A DNA stretch of 64,000 nucleotides from an uncultured Cloacibacillus sp. (GCA_900545755.1 URAG01000001.1:7136-71135); one strand, 5' to 3'; counted from the first letter of the stretch, positions 45,502-55,095 are shown. Made by a program: numbers and translations. The notes: generated by a model from the letters alone, not told the origin.

Positions 45502-46365
45502 CTAGTCACTCCCATATTTGATTTTCGTCAGCGAGTCTATTTCGCTGTAATCTTTTTCAGGATGTCTCTGCTTCGCGAGCGCGGAAAGCCGCGCACTGAG
45601 AAGCTTGTACAGCATACGCCGCTCGGGCAGATCTATATTGGCGAGGTGCCTTCTAAGCGTCCCAGCGTCGTTTCTCTCTACAGGTCCGGTGAGCGCCTCC
45701 ACAGGCCCTTTTGCGATAATGTGCTCCAGGTTGTTCCTCATAAGCGGAGCCAGCGCCCGCAGAGCGCCGTCCTGCGTAAAACCGCACGAAACCAGCAGGT
45801 CGACGCTTTCCTGCGTCAGAGCGCAAATGAAGTTGCTCGCCATCACGCATCCGGCGTGGTACCGGGCCTTGCCATCCGGCGGGATCGTCTGTACATTTAC
45901 GCCTAGTTCACCCAGCATAGAACCGAAAAGTTCGACGCCGCCCTCGTCGCCTTCGAGGCAAAAATATGCGCCACGCAGTTCTTTGTACGCATCGTATTTA
46001 TCGCTAACAGGGAAAAGCGGGTGGACGGAGAGCGCTCGGGCGCCCATCTCAGCAGCTCCCGGGAAAGCTTCGTCGGCAGAGAGTGCGCCGCTGCAATGAC
46101 AGACGTATTTCCCATGAAGGTCGAAACCGCAAAGGCTCCGCCACACTCCGCCGATCGCCCCGTCGGGGACGGTGAGGAACAGCGCGCCGCTGTCGTGGAC
46201 GATGTCCTCAAGGCTGCCGTAGTGGCGCGAACCTGTAAAGGCGGCTGCCTCATCCGCGCTCTCCCGGCTCCTGCTGTAATAGCCTGACAGTGAGACGCCT
46301 CCGTTCTCAAAAAGCTTTCCGAGAGAAAAACCGACCTTTCCGGCTCCTATGATTCCAATCTTCAT
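45502..46365 (-). CDS. Rossmann/DUF2520 reductase, probable ketopantoate reductase PanG
   Basis: 287-aa protein with an N-terminal NAD(P)-binding fold (IGIIGAGKVGFSLGKLF, residues 3-19) and a C-terminal helical DUF2520 domain containing HAGCVMASNFICALTQESVDLL. It is the first gene of an operon with panB (3 nt downstream) and panC, precisely where the ketopantoate-reducing step belongs. From memory, Francisella PanG is a ketopantoate reductase of this type. I infer the same role here; it is unrelated in sequence to the PanE-like paralogues at 52-54 kb. Confidence 0.7.
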   Translation of the reverse strand: MKIGIIGAGKVGFSLGKLFENGGVSLSGYYSRSRESADEAAAFTGSRHYGSLEDIVHDSGALFLTVPDGAIGGVWRSLCGFDLHGKYVCHCSGALSADEAFPGAAEMGARALSVHPLFPVSDKYDAYKELRGAYFCLEGDEGGVELFGSMLGELGVNVQTIPPDGKARYHAGCVMASNFICALTQESVDLLVSCGFTQDGALRALAPLMRNNLEHIIAKGPVEALTGPVERNDAGTLRRHLANIDLPERRMLYKLLSARLSALAKQRHPEKDYSEIDSLTKIKYGSD

Positions 46366-46505
46366 TTTCTACCTCCGGAACGAAAAGACCAGATGATATC
46401 CATCTTTATTAAACATATTCCTGTGTCAATGCGTATTTTAGCGACATTTTACATAAAAGTAAAGCTAATGCGCCTCCGGACAAGGCGGCTGTAGTCGGCG
46501 CACTG

Positions 46506-48077
46506 TTAAAGCGCTGTTTCTTCTTCTGTGAGCTTTATCTGGTGGATTTTGTCCTCGAAGCCGAACACGGAGCCGTCTATCTCGTTGACGGCCTCGTCGA
46601 TCTTTTCCATGTGCGAGAAACGGTACTGCTCGGGCAGGCGGTTAGCGAAACGCTTGATTTTGAGCAGTGCCTGCAAATAGTTGCGCTCGGTCTTTTTGAG
46701 CAGCTCGGCGCATTTTAGCGCGTCCGGCTCGCCCTCGTCGGCGAAGAGGCGCGCGAGCGCGACGTTCGGCTCGAGCTCCATTTCGTCGCTCCATATGTCG
46801 CCGAGGATGCGGCGCACGCGCGCGCGCTCTTTTACGTCCTTTATAACCGATAGCGCCTGAGTTATCTCGCGCAGAGCTTTTTCCACCTCGCGCGTTACTG
46901 AGCGCAGGCTGCGCCGCGGCATAGAGCACTCTGCAAGCGTCTTGGCCTCGGTCTCTACGGTCACTTCTTTGTTGAGCAGGCGGCCTATCGCGGGAAGGAG
47001 TTTGATTTTAGCTTCCTCGCAAGGTTTGTCGAGCGTCTCAAGATATAGTATCCCGGTGTCGTAGTCGAAGTTTTCACAGCGGCTGCGCGGTATGTACGAA
47101 ACTTAGCCGGTGTTGAAAAATCCCTTACGTCCAGCGCGCCCCGCCATTTGGAGAAATTCGTTGCGCGTAAGCGGGCCGTCGATAAATTTCGCCATCTGCG
47201 CGAATATCACGCTTTCCGCGGGCAGGTTGACGCCTAGCGAGAGCGCGTCAGTACCAGCGACGACGTCGATTATGCGTTCGCGGAAGGCCATTTCGACGAG
47301 CAGCTTTTCTTTCGGAAGCATCGAGCCGAAGTACATACCGACGCCTCGCAGCATTGTTTCGGGAATTTTCGTCACTTCAAGGATTTCGGCGATTTCGCGC
47401 AGCCGCGCGCGTTTGTCGCGGCTGATTTTATGCCGCGTTTTCGCCGTCTGCGCCGCGGCCCATTCGACGCCTTTCTTTGAAAACGCGAAAATCAGCGCGT
47501 CGTGTATCTGTGAAAAGCGTGTGCCGCGGCGTTTGTAAACAAGTTTTGTGACGCGGTCGCCTGTCTCGAAAAGGGCAAAGTCACGGCGGGCCATCTCTTC
47601 GAGGTAACGTTGTACCTTCTCCGGATTACCGAAAGTCGCGGACATTACAAGAATACGGCTGTCGTCGGAGGTGCGGCGCAGGCCGTCTATGTAGGCCCTA
47701 GCGCGTTCTGGGTCGTTGAATATGAAATGGAATTCGTCTATTACGACGCTCTGCCCCGGAAGGTGCGCGTATTTGAGCGTGTATATCTCCTGCGTACAGC
47801 AGAGGACGGAGGCTCCGGCGTTTTTCTTGAAGTCGCCCGTTTCTAGGCCTACGTCGAAGCCCATACCCTTGAGGTCGAGGTAGCGTTCGTTCGACAGCGC
47901 CTTTATCGGAGCGGTGAAGATGACGCGCCCCTCCGGCATCCGCGGCGTTCCGTCGCGCTCCATGAGTCCAGCCCATATATAGGCGACCCACGTCTTGCCG
48001 CTGCCTGTGGGCGCGGAAAGTATGGCGCTGTTCCCGCCTATCGCGGCTAGCGCTTTTTCCTGCCAATTGTAAAGCAT
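46506..48077 (-). pseudogene. Ski2-like DEAD/DEAH helicase interrupted by an in-frame TAA
   Basis: One reading frame of 523 coding positions broken only by TAA at 47103-47105. The N-terminal 324 residues contain the SF2 motifs: SAPTGSGKTW (21-30), VVIDEFHF (DEFH, 114-117), LVMSATFG (SAT, 146-148) and QMAGRAGRKG near 311-320. The frame stops right after GFFNTG; continuing past TAA it reads VSYIPRSRC and about 190 further residues, ending in a helical domain. Homologous Ski2-type helicases continue here, usually with an aromatic residue where the stop stands (inference). Either a nonsense mutation, a sequencing error or readthrough. The GNAT gene ends one base before its ATG. Confidence 0.75.
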
Positions 48078-48078
48078 G

Positions 48079-48549
48079 TCAGAGTTTCATGCAGAGCACG
48101 GGCTGCTTCCAGCCGGGAACTTCTTTGCACTCGACCTCGCCCGCGTGCTCGGCTCCCATATGTACGTAGAACCCCTCGGAATTCGGGTCTGAAAGTATAT
48201 TAAGCTCCTCGGCTCCCATCGTCTCGGCTGTCTCGCAGGCGTGGAGGAAGAGCTTGCCGCCGAGTCCCGTGCCGATTTCCTCCGGCAGAACCCACATGTG
48301 GCGCAGCCACCATCCGCCGTTCTTTTTTTCAAGAGTGTAGAAGCCTAGCTTCTCGCCGGTATCGTCGTGTTCGATGAGGTATGTCGGGTTCGCCTCTATG
48401 AATTCTTGTTTTATCGTGAGAAGCCCGCGGAAGCGGTTCATCACTTCCGACGGGTAGTCCCAGTAGCCTTTCGAACGCCATGCTATGTCGGTCAGCTCTT
48501 CGGCCTCCGCCGGTTTTGCAAGACGTATTCGAACATCGTCGTCGTACAT
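48079..48549 (-). CDS. GNAT family N-acetyltransferase
   Basis: 156-aa acetyltransferase. The block LRHMWVLPEEIGTGLGGKLFLHACE (about 83-107) contains the acetyl-CoA loop (E-x-x-G-x-G-G), and the C-terminus has LNILSDPNSEGFYVHMGAEH. Substrate unknown. It is transcribed directly before the helicase gene with a one-base gap. Confidence 0.82.
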   Translation of the reverse strand: MYDDDVRIRLAKPAEAEELTDIAWRSKGYWDYPSEVMNRFRGLLTIKQEFIEANPTYLIEHDDTGEKLGFYTLEKKNGGWWLRHMWVLPEEIGTGLGGKLFLHACETAETMGAEELNILSDPNSEGFYVHMGAEHAGEVECKEVPGWKQPVLCMKL

Positions 48550-48690
48550 CGTTTGTATATCTTCTCCCCCGTATAATTCTCAATTTCTTGGTAATTGTAT
48601 CACAGAGCGCCAGCTTCTTGTTAAGCGCCGCTCGAATTGCAGCCTCTGCAAAGATACGGGAAAGGGGGACCTAGCGGCCCCCTTTCGCAT

Positions 48691-50295
48691 TTATATCTTC
48701 GCGATCTCGCGTATCGCGGCGTACAGAAGCTCCGGCAGTATGTCGAGCGAGTATCGCAGGTGCAGCCGCTCGTCCTTTTTGTGAGGAGCCTCGCCGCTCG
48801 GGCCGAGGTTCATTACCGGGACGCCGAGCTCGCGCATCTCGTCGAGCGGCAGGCTGTAGAGCTCGCCCCAGCCCGGCGTGTTTTCGGAAAGCGCCTTTAC
48901 GTCGCCCTCCGATATCTTCGCGCCAACGTAGCTGAGGTCGCATAGGCCGGCAAAGAGCTCTACCTCCGTCATTTCGAGGCCGAAATCCTCACAGCAGAGC
49001 TTTTCGACTGCACGCGCAGCCTCGACTATTTTCGCGTCGCGCGGGTCGCTCGTGTAGTCCGTGCGCGGCGGCATCCACGGCGGCAGGAAGAAGCAGACGG
49101 CGTAGGGGCCTTCCGCGCCGGACATTCCGGCGACGAAGTCAACGACGCGGATGCCGCGCATACGCATATCGCCGGGCTGCAGTTTCTTTATAAAATCCGC
49201 CAGCTCCGCGTCGAATTTTTCGCCGTGACGCGCGCGGGCGAGCGCCTCCAGCTCGCCGAGCGTGTAGACCGCCGGCTCGGAGGCGGCGAATCGTGAGCCG
49301 TCGTAACCCATTTCAGAGAGCGCCTCGCATGACTCTGCAAGCTGCGCGGACGCTTCTGAGATGGCGCGCGCGGCGAGCCCCTTCATCTGGTTCATAACCT
49401 TTTCGGGCGTGTTGCCCGTCGTGAAGCAGTTGAAATATGCGTAGGCCCTGTCTGGGACGGTGACGCTGTAGCTCTCGCGCATGACCTTCATGTCGAGGCA
49501 TATCCACGACGGCTCGCAGACGCCGTGAAGCGGGTCGGCGAGGCAGCTGTTCCCCTCCGCCGCGCATACGAGGCGCGAGACGGCGAGCGCCGCGGAGAAA
49601 CCGTCGTAGCAGTTGCCTACGTGCGCGCCGCGCCCGCGCATGTAGAAGCTCGGCATGAGTTTGCCTAAAGTTCCCAAATACACCATGGGCCCCACTAGCC
49701 CGGACTTGCCGGCTTCTCCAGGCTCAGTGTTGAGCGCAGCGATAAATTCGAGCCCTTCTTCGTTGATCATACGTGCTAGGACGGGCAGAACGCCGCGCAT
49801 ACCAGCCGAAGAATTTTCCTCGTCGCCCACGAACGCGACGACGACGTTGACGTCGAACAACGTCCTATCCGCGGCGAACTCTTCGAGCAGGGCAGTCTCG
49901 ATCGCTACGCCGCATTTCATATCCATGACGCCGCGTCCGTAGAGAGTATCTTCGTCCGCGCCGAAAATTTCGCCGAGTTTCTCCGGGTTGAAGGCGTGTT
50001 CCGCGATGTCGCCGTAGACGGCCACGTCAACGACGTCGTAGTGGCTCACCATGAGCACGGTGCGCTTCGTCGGCTCCGCCGCGTCGACGCGCGCGACCAG
50101 GGACTTCAGCGCGTGCGGCGAGCCCTCGAGCGGCGTCTCCGCCGTTATCAAATGGGATGGGTTCTCCGCGAAGTAGGGCAGCTTTTCGAGCCTTGCCCGC
50201 AGCCACGCGCCTGGCGCGCTCTCTTCGGCGCTCTCCGTGACGCTCGGTATCGCGACGAGCTCTTTTATCATAGAAAGAAGGTAGTCCCTTTTCAT
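48691..50295 (-). CDS. RocB-like M20-family metallopeptidase
   Basis: 534-aa M20 amidohydrolase resembling Bacillus RocB, a protein of arginine utilisation whose reaction is not settled. Metal ligands appear in VSHYDVVD (His, Asp), YGRGVMDMKCG (bridging Asp), FVGDEENSSAGM (Glu pair) and RGRGAHVGN. The protein is longer than ordinary M20 peptidases because of an inserted C-terminal region, as in RocB. Start at 50295 is chosen for GGAGG upstream. It stands divergent from the CoA-transferase genes. Confidence 0.82.
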   Translation of the reverse strand: MKRDYLLSMIKELVAIPSVTESAEESAPGAWLRARLEKLPYFAENPSHLITAETPLEGSPHALKSLVARVDAAEPTKRTVLMVSHYDVVDVAVYGDIAEHAFNPEKLGEIFGADEDTLYGRGVMDMKCGVAIETALLEEFAADRTLFDVNVVVAFVGDEENSSAGMRGVLPVLARMINEEGLEFIAALNTEPGEAGKSGLVGPMVYLGTLGKLMPSFYMRGRGAHVGNCYDGFSAALAVSRLVCAAEGNSCLADPLHGVCEPSWICLDMKVMRESYSVTVPDRAYAYFNCFTTGNTPEKVMNQMKGLAARAISEASAQLAESCEALSEMGYDGSRFAASEPAVYTLGELEALARARHGEKFDAELADFIKKLQPGDMRMRGIRVVDFVAGMSGAEGPYAVCFFLPPWMPPRTDYTSDPRDAKIVEAARAVEKLCCEDFGLEMTEVELFAGLCDLSYVGAKISEGDVKALSENTPGWGELYSLPLDEMRELGVPVMNLGPSGEAPHKKDERLHLRYSLDILPELLYAAIREIAKI

Positions 50296-50415
50296 ATTTT
50301 TTATCGCCTCCGTTTGGGGCAATGATACCATAAGCGCACCGCGTGCGCAGATTTTTCTTGACAGAGCGCGGCGCCGCCGTGAAACTTATACAGGAATCTT
50401 GGGAGGAGGCATAAC

Positions 50416-51123
50416 GTGGCGAAACCTTTTATAAAACCTGTCATCGCACCCGAGGAGGCGGCAGCCCTCGTAAGGCCCGGTTCTTCGCTCATGGTAGGCG
50501 GCTTCAATTACGGCGGCGCGCCATACACGCTGATAGACGCGCTCTGCAAAGCTGGGACGCGGGAGATAAAACTAATCTGCGTCGATACGAGCTGGTACAA
50601 CGACAAAGAGCCGGAACCGGTCGGCGTCGCGCGACTCGTCGTCAACGGGCAGATCGGCTCGCTCATAGCGTCCCACATCGGCCTCAACAAGAAGACGCAG
50701 GAGCTTTACACTAAAGGAGAGCTCAAAGCGGAGCTGATACCGATGGGGACCTTCGTCGAACGCATACGCGCGGGCGGCGCCGGACTCGGCGGCGTGCTGA
50801 CTCCGGTCGGGATAGACACAATTTACGAACATGGTCGCGAGACGATGGAGCTCGACGGACGGCGCTATATAGTAGAGCGCGCGCTAACAGCCGACGTAGC
50901 CTTCGTAAAGGCGCACGTCGCCGACGAAGCGGGAAATCTCACCTACTTCGGCACGAACAGGAATTTCAACCCGACGATGGCGACGGCTGCGAAAATAGTC
51001 GTCGCGGAGATCGACGATCTGAAGCCGCTCGGCGCGATACCTCCCGACGAGGTTGTGACGCCCGGCATATTCGTCGACGCGCTTGTGATGAAGGGAGACG
51101 GGAAATATGCTTCCAGAACTTAG
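50416..51123 (+). CDS. acyl-CoA/acetate CoA-transferase, alpha subunit
   Basis: 235-aa alpha subunit of a class I CoA-transferase. SSLMVGGFNYGGAPYTLIDAL is the glycine-rich CoA-binding region and GAGLGGVLTPVGIDTIYEHG is typical. It moves CoA between an acyl-CoA and a carboxylate; with the propionate module nearby, propionyl- or butyryl-CoA:acetate transfer is plausible. SD GGGAGGAGG precedes GTG at 50416. Overlaps the beta gene by 17 nt. Confidence 0.9.
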   Translation: MAKPFIKPVIAPEEAAALVRPGSSLMVGGFNYGGAPYTLIDALCKAGTREIKLICVDTSWYNDKEPEPVGVARLVVNGQIGSLIASHIGLNKKTQELYTKGELKAELIPMGTFVERIRAGGAGLGGVLTPVGIDTIYEHGRETMELDGRRYIVERALTADVAFVKAHVADEAGNLTYFGTNRNFNPTMATAAKIVVAEIDDLKPLGAIPPDEVVTPGIFVDALVMKGDGKYASRT

Positions 51124-51775
51124 CGAAAGCGAAGCGCGCGCCAGGATAGCGAGGGCGATAGCCTCGGAGCTGGAAGACGGAGCGATCGTAAATCTCGGCA
51201 TAGGAATTCCACAGCTCGTTCCGCACTATCTTCCAGACGGCGTGCGGGTCATACTCCAAACGGAAAACGGCGTAATCAACGCCGGGCCCGCAACGGACAA
51301 AAACGACCTGCGCGTCATAGACGCTGGGGGCGCGCCGGTAAGGGTGCTGCCAGGCGGCGCGCTCGTCTCAGCCGAGCTGAGCTTCGCGATAATGCGCGGC
51401 GGCCACGTTGATGTCACAGTACTCGGCGCCCTCGAAGTCGACAACGAGGGCAGCATTGCGAACTGGATGATCCCGCAGGTGCGTGTCCCCGGAATGGGCG
51501 GAGCTATGGACATTGTGACCGGAGCTAAAAAAGTCTACGTCGCCACGCGCCACTTCGACAGGAGCGGGAAATGCAAGCTCGTAAGAAAATGCTCGCTTCC
51601 GCTCACGGGACACTGCGCCGTCGACGTGATAGCGACGGAATACTGCATCGTGCGTAATACCTACGGACGCATGGCGCTCACCGACCTTGCAGACGACGTC
51701 GACCTGATAGAACTGCTGGACAAAACTGAAATGCAGCTGGACGTGAGCGCAGGGCTCGTGAGGCGGAAATTTTAA
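51107..51775 (+). CDS. acyl-CoA/acetate CoA-transferase, beta subunit
   Basis: 222-aa beta subunit. The active-site glutamate is in QTENGVINAGPA (about residues 45-56), and VPGMGGAMDIVTGAKKVYVATRHFDRSG is the conserved second block. Forms the heteromeric enzyme with the overlapping upstream gene. Confidence 0.91.
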   Translation: MLPELSESEARARIARAIASELEDGAIVNLGIGIPQLVPHYLPDGVRVILQTENGVINAGPATDKNDLRVIDAGGAPVRVLPGGALVSAELSFAIMRGGHVDVTVLGALEVDNEGSIANWMIPQVRVPGMGGAMDIVTGAKKVYVATRHFDRSGKCKLVRKCSLPLTGHCAVDVIATEYCIVRNTYGRMALTDLADDVDLIELLDKTEMQLDVSAGLVRRKF

Positions 51776-51841
51776 GACGATAGCCTGAACGGGACGGGCC
51801 GCCAAATTCGTCCATAGGACGACAGCCGAGACGATTCAAAA

Positions 51842-51983
51842 TTATGACGGAGAGGCATCGACCGTCATAAAACGAAAAGGGCGAACCGCGCGGGCGCGAA
51901 ACATAGCGTCAGAACAAAAAAAATACCGCTTTGTCGAGCGAGCGCCGAAGGACATTCCCGACGCGGTCTTTGACGCGGTATTT
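51842..51983. terminator. hairpins in the gap between CoA-transferase and KPR genes
   Basis: TTATGACGG (51842-51850) pairs with CCGTCATAA (51862-51870). AAATACCGC (51921-51929) pairs with GCGGTATTT (51975-51983); on the minus strand the latter stem runs into eight T, so it can end the KPR transcript. No gene is seen in this 220-nt gap. Confidence 0.5.
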
Positions 51984-51999
51984 CCCGAAATCGGGATTT

Positions 52000-52959
52000 T
52001 CAGCGCGGACTGGAATTTCCGTCTTGCAGCTGGAACGACTCCTCGCGCGCGCGTATGAGCCGGAGATACAGTTCGTTGACAGGCGCCGCGAAGCCGTGCT
52101 CGCGAGCTATCTCGACGACCGTTTCCGCAAATGCGTCTACCTCCGTCACGCGGCGCGCGTCGACGTCCTGAAGCATCGAGGTTTTCCCGTTCGGCGAAAG
52201 CATGTCCATCGTGCGGAAAATCTCGCAGATTTCCGCCTCGCCAAGCTCCACGCCCGCGGCAGCGCGCGCGGCTGCCGCGGCCTCCTCCATCGCCGAGCGC
52301 ATCAGCGAGCGCGCCTCCTTCGAGCGCTGCATGAGGCCGTAATTAAAGCCCAGCACTGCGGAGGTCTGGTTCAGCCCGCAGTTCATCATAAATTTCTTCC
52401 ACAGGCTCTTTATCATATCCTCTGGGATTTCATATTCGATGTGTGAGCGTTTGAAAAATTCCTCGACTGCAATCACGTTTTCCGACAGACGCCCCGGCTC
52501 GTTATGCTCGTCGCCGAATACTATCCAGCCCTCGTTGCCGCAGACGGTCTCCGAACCGCGCCTCGTCGCGTCGAGCTTTATCGCGTAGGAATATACGACC
52601 TTCTCCGCGCCGAAGCGCTCCGCCAGCTTCCGCTCGCTCGTCACGCCGTTGAGCGGAGAAATTATCACAGTGTCAGGCCCGACAAAGGCCGCCGCCTGCT
52701 CTATAGCCTCCGCAAGCTGTCCGTTCTTCACCGAGACGAAGAGCAGCCCGGCGGGCGTGCCGTCCTGCGGCTCAGCCACGTCGAACATATAACGCCTGCC
52801 GTTGTAAACAATCCCGCCTGCCCGCAGCCGCGCCGCGCGCTCCCCCGCCGCAACCACGCGTATGCGGCACTCCGGGAAATTATCCGCGACGCTCGTAAGA
52901 TAAGCCGCGCCGACTGCCCCGAGGCCGATAAGCGCGACGTCCGTTATCGCCTTTGCCAC
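52000..52959 (-). CDS. ketopantoate reductase-family protein (copy 1)
   Basis: 319-aa NADP-dependent PanE/ApbA-family reductase. The Rossmann motif is VALIGLGAVGAAYL (8-21), FVSVKNGQLAEAI holds the conserved lysine/asparagine of the family, and the catalytic Lys is in KSLWKKFMMNCGLNQTSAV. It may reduce ketopantoate or another 2-oxo acid. It is paralogous to the next gene upstream (53067-54014) with the same direction, about 107 nt apart. A separate pan operon with its own reductase exists at 44-46 kb, so a different substrate is likely for at least one. Confidence 0.85.
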   Translation of the reverse strand: MAKAITDVALIGLGAVGAAYLTSVADNFPECRIRVVAAGERAARLRAGGIVYNGRRYMFDVAEPQDGTPAGLLFVSVKNGQLAEAIEQAAAFVGPDTVIISPLNGVTSERKLAERFGAEKVVYSYAIKLDATRRGSETVCGNEGWIVFGDEHNEPGRLSENVIAVEEFFKRSHIEYEIPEDMIKSLWKKFMMNCGLNQTSAVLGFNYGLMQRSKEARSLMRSAMEEAAAAARAAAGVELGEAEICEIFRTMDMLSPNGKTSMLQDVDARRVTEVDAFAETVVEIAREHGFAAPVNELYLRLIRAREESFQLQDGNSSPR

Positions 52960-53066
52960 TTAAATATCGCCCTTTCTCTATTTTCCAGACAAATTCCGCG
53001 AGCCTGTTAGACGTGCAAAAGCAAACTGCACTCGCACGCCCGGCCGTCACAGCCGGCGATGCGGAG

Positions 53067-54014
53067 CTAGCCCCTTTCAGCCGCGCGGTTTATAGCGAAT
53101 ATCTCTTCTTTCGCGCGTATCATCTGTAGGAACATCGAGTTTACCGGCGCCGCTATGCCGTGTTTTTTCGCAAGCGCGACGACGGTGCCCGCGAAGGCGT
53201 CCACCTCAGTCATACGCCCCGCCTCGATGTCCTGGAACATCGACGTTTTGCCGCTGGGCGCTACCGTGTTCAGCAGCGCGCGGTAGCATTCGTATATCTC
53301 GGCGTCGCCTAGCGGCACGCCCTCGGCGCGCGCTACGGCCGCCGCCTCTTCCATGCTCGCCTTGACCAGGCCGCCAGCGGTGCGCGAACGGTTCATCATT
53401 CCGTACGTAAAGCCGAGCGCCGCGGAGACCTGATTCACGCCGCAGTTCATCATAAACTTGCGCCACAGGCTCTTGAGCATGTCCGCGGGGATCTCGTAGT
53501 TTATGCCCGCGCGGCGGAAGAAGTCTTCGACCGCCTCGACGTTCTCAGAATAATGTCCGGGAACGTTGGCCGCGTCTCCGAAGGTTATGCGCTCAGCCCC
53601 TTTCGAGACGAAGCCGTCGCCGGAGCGTTCGGCGTCTATCATGGCGTAGGAATGGAGCACTTTGTCTTTGCCGAACCGCTCTCCGAGTATCTTCTCGCTC
53701 GACACTCCGTTAAGCGGCGCTATTATCACGGTATCAGGGCCGACGAACTTCGCCGCGTCGCTTATCGCCTCCTCGAGCTGAGTATTCTTGACCGATATAA
53801 ACAGCAGCTCCGCCGGGGCGTCGTCGGCCCCTGCGAGCGTTACGGGGTACTTCCTGCCGTTATGAGTAAGCCCGTTCTCCGCGTACCGGCGCGCCCGTTC
53901 GCCGTAGGCGACCACCCGCGCGGCCTCCGGCGAAATATTGTCGCACACCTTAGCAAAAAACGCCGAGCCGACGGCCCCGAGCCCGGCGAATACAACTTTG
54001 TCTATCCTTTTCAT
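53067..54014 (-). CDS. ketopantoate reductase-family protein (copy 2)
   Basis: 315-aa PanE/ApbA-family reductase, collinear with copy 1. Rossmann motif VVFAGLGAVGSAFF (7-20), FISVKNTQLEEAI, catalytic region KSLWRKFMMNCGVNQVSAALGF and a shared C-terminal GKTSMFQDIEAGRMTEVDAFAG. The two copies are alike enough to be a tandem duplication that has diverged. Substrate unknown. Confidence 0.85.
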   Translation of the reverse strand: MKRIDKVVFAGLGAVGSAFFAKVCDNISPEAARVVAYGERARRYAENGLTHNGRKYPVTLAGADDAPAELLFISVKNTQLEEAISDAAKFVGPDTVIIAPLNGVSSEKILGERFGKDKVLHSYAMIDAERSGDGFVSKGAERITFGDAANVPGHYSENVEAVEDFFRRAGINYEIPADMLKSLWRKFMMNCGVNQVSAALGFTYGMMNRSRTAGGLVKASMEEAAAVARAEGVPLGDAEIYECYRALLNTVAPSGKTSMFQDIEAGRMTEVDAFAGTVVALAKKHGIAAPVNSMFLQMIRAKEEIFAINRAAERG

Positions 54015-54111
54015 CTGCCCCCTCCTAACCTATTTCATGCGGCGGTCGTACGATAGGCGGTTCCGGTCCAGTAAAGCAATAGCTTCGCCGCACAACCGCT
54101 CCCCTTACCTG

Positions 54112-55095
54112 TTATTTTTTAAATTTCAAAGCGTTTTTGATTTCTTCTATTATCTGCGTTTTCAACCTTTTTACGCAGCCGCAGGAATGTCGGTGATAAT
54201 ATTTATCGTTTGTCGCAGCAGCAAAAAGAGCTCCCCAGAGCTCGTCTTTCCATGGAGTAAGTACAAGGTATTTCCAATAAAGCATATCGGCGTTCGTTCC
54301 AGTAAAAGCATCCCACGGCTTCAAATGACCACCGAAATGCCAGATTCTTTCTAGACCCAATATATCATCGAAAATTTCATCTGTTGGGTCTGTGTTATAT
54401 TTTGGATCAAGATATAAGATATCAGCAAGATATTCTGCATTGAGAAATGCTTCGTCAGGTAACATAGGTTTGTAACTCTGTATGTACGATACTGCCTTAT
54501 TCAGAAGTAGATCGCCATTTTCTAAGCCGCGCCTCATTTTTGATAAATCCATCAGCAGCACTCCGCTGTTAATATAACGCTCGTTACTATAACGATATCG
54601 ATTCAACGTTATCTCATTTTTAGGGACATTGAGATTTGGAAATGGCTTTGATCTATCACTCAAATCCCCAGCTTGGCTTCTTCCTGCCATATCTAGTTGC
54701 CACAGTTGTTCTACATTAACTGCAACAACCAAATCACAATCAAGATATAGCACCTTGTTTAGGTTAGGCATGATATCAGGAAGAGTCAACCGATATAGTG
54801 CTCCTATTGTAAATTTGCCGCAGTAAGCATTCAAGCCAACTCCAGTATAAAGAGCAAATTTCTGAGCGACATCAATAAATTCTATGTCTCCGTGCTGGCG
54901 CATGTCAGATTTCGCAATTGGCAATTTAGCCGCACACATCAGCTTCGCGCGGTTTTCTTCCGTCAAAGTCTCGTCGTGTAATATATAAAAACGCACCTCA
55001 GCATCTGTGTTCTGAAGCACAGACGCTATCACTACCCCCGCGTGACGCGCATAAGTCCCTTTCGGGTCGTGAATGGAGAGAGCGACGTTTATCAT
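54112..55095 (-). CDS. family 8 glycosyltransferase (LPS-type)
   Basis: 327-aa cytoplasmic retaining glycosyltransferase. The DxD metal site is in KVLYLDCDLVVAVN (about 116-129), INSGVLLMDLSKMR is the usual GT8 block, and HFGGHLKPW matches the C-terminal HxxGxxKPW signature of LgtC/RfaJ-like enzymes. It would add a hexose to LPS core or another surface glycan. Its codons are clearly AT-richer than those of both neighbours and it sits alone, which suggests horizontal acquisition. Confidence 0.88.
   Translation of the reverse strand: MINVALSIHDPKGTYARHAGVVIASVLQNTDAEVRFYILHDETLTEENRAKLMCAAKLPIAKSDMRQHGDIEFIDVAQKFALYTGVGLNAYCGKFTIGALYRLTLPDIMPNLNKVLYLDCDLVVAVNVEQLWQLDMAGRSQAGDLSDRSKPFPNLNVPKNEITLNRYRYSNERYINSGVLLMDLSKMRRGLENGDLLLNKAVSYIQSYKPMLPDEAFLNAEYLADILYLDPKYNTDPTDEIFDDILGLERIWHFGGHLKPWDAFTGTNADMLYWKYLVLTPWKDELWGALFAAATNDKYYHRHSCGCVKRLKTQIIEEIKNALKFKK

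Noticed and set aside
46506-46964. Independent small protein starting at GTG 46964
   Set aside because: It is in the same frame as the upstream helicase, the intervening sequence is coherent coding sequence up to the TAA, and no SD precedes the GTG; it is better read as the helicase C-terminus.
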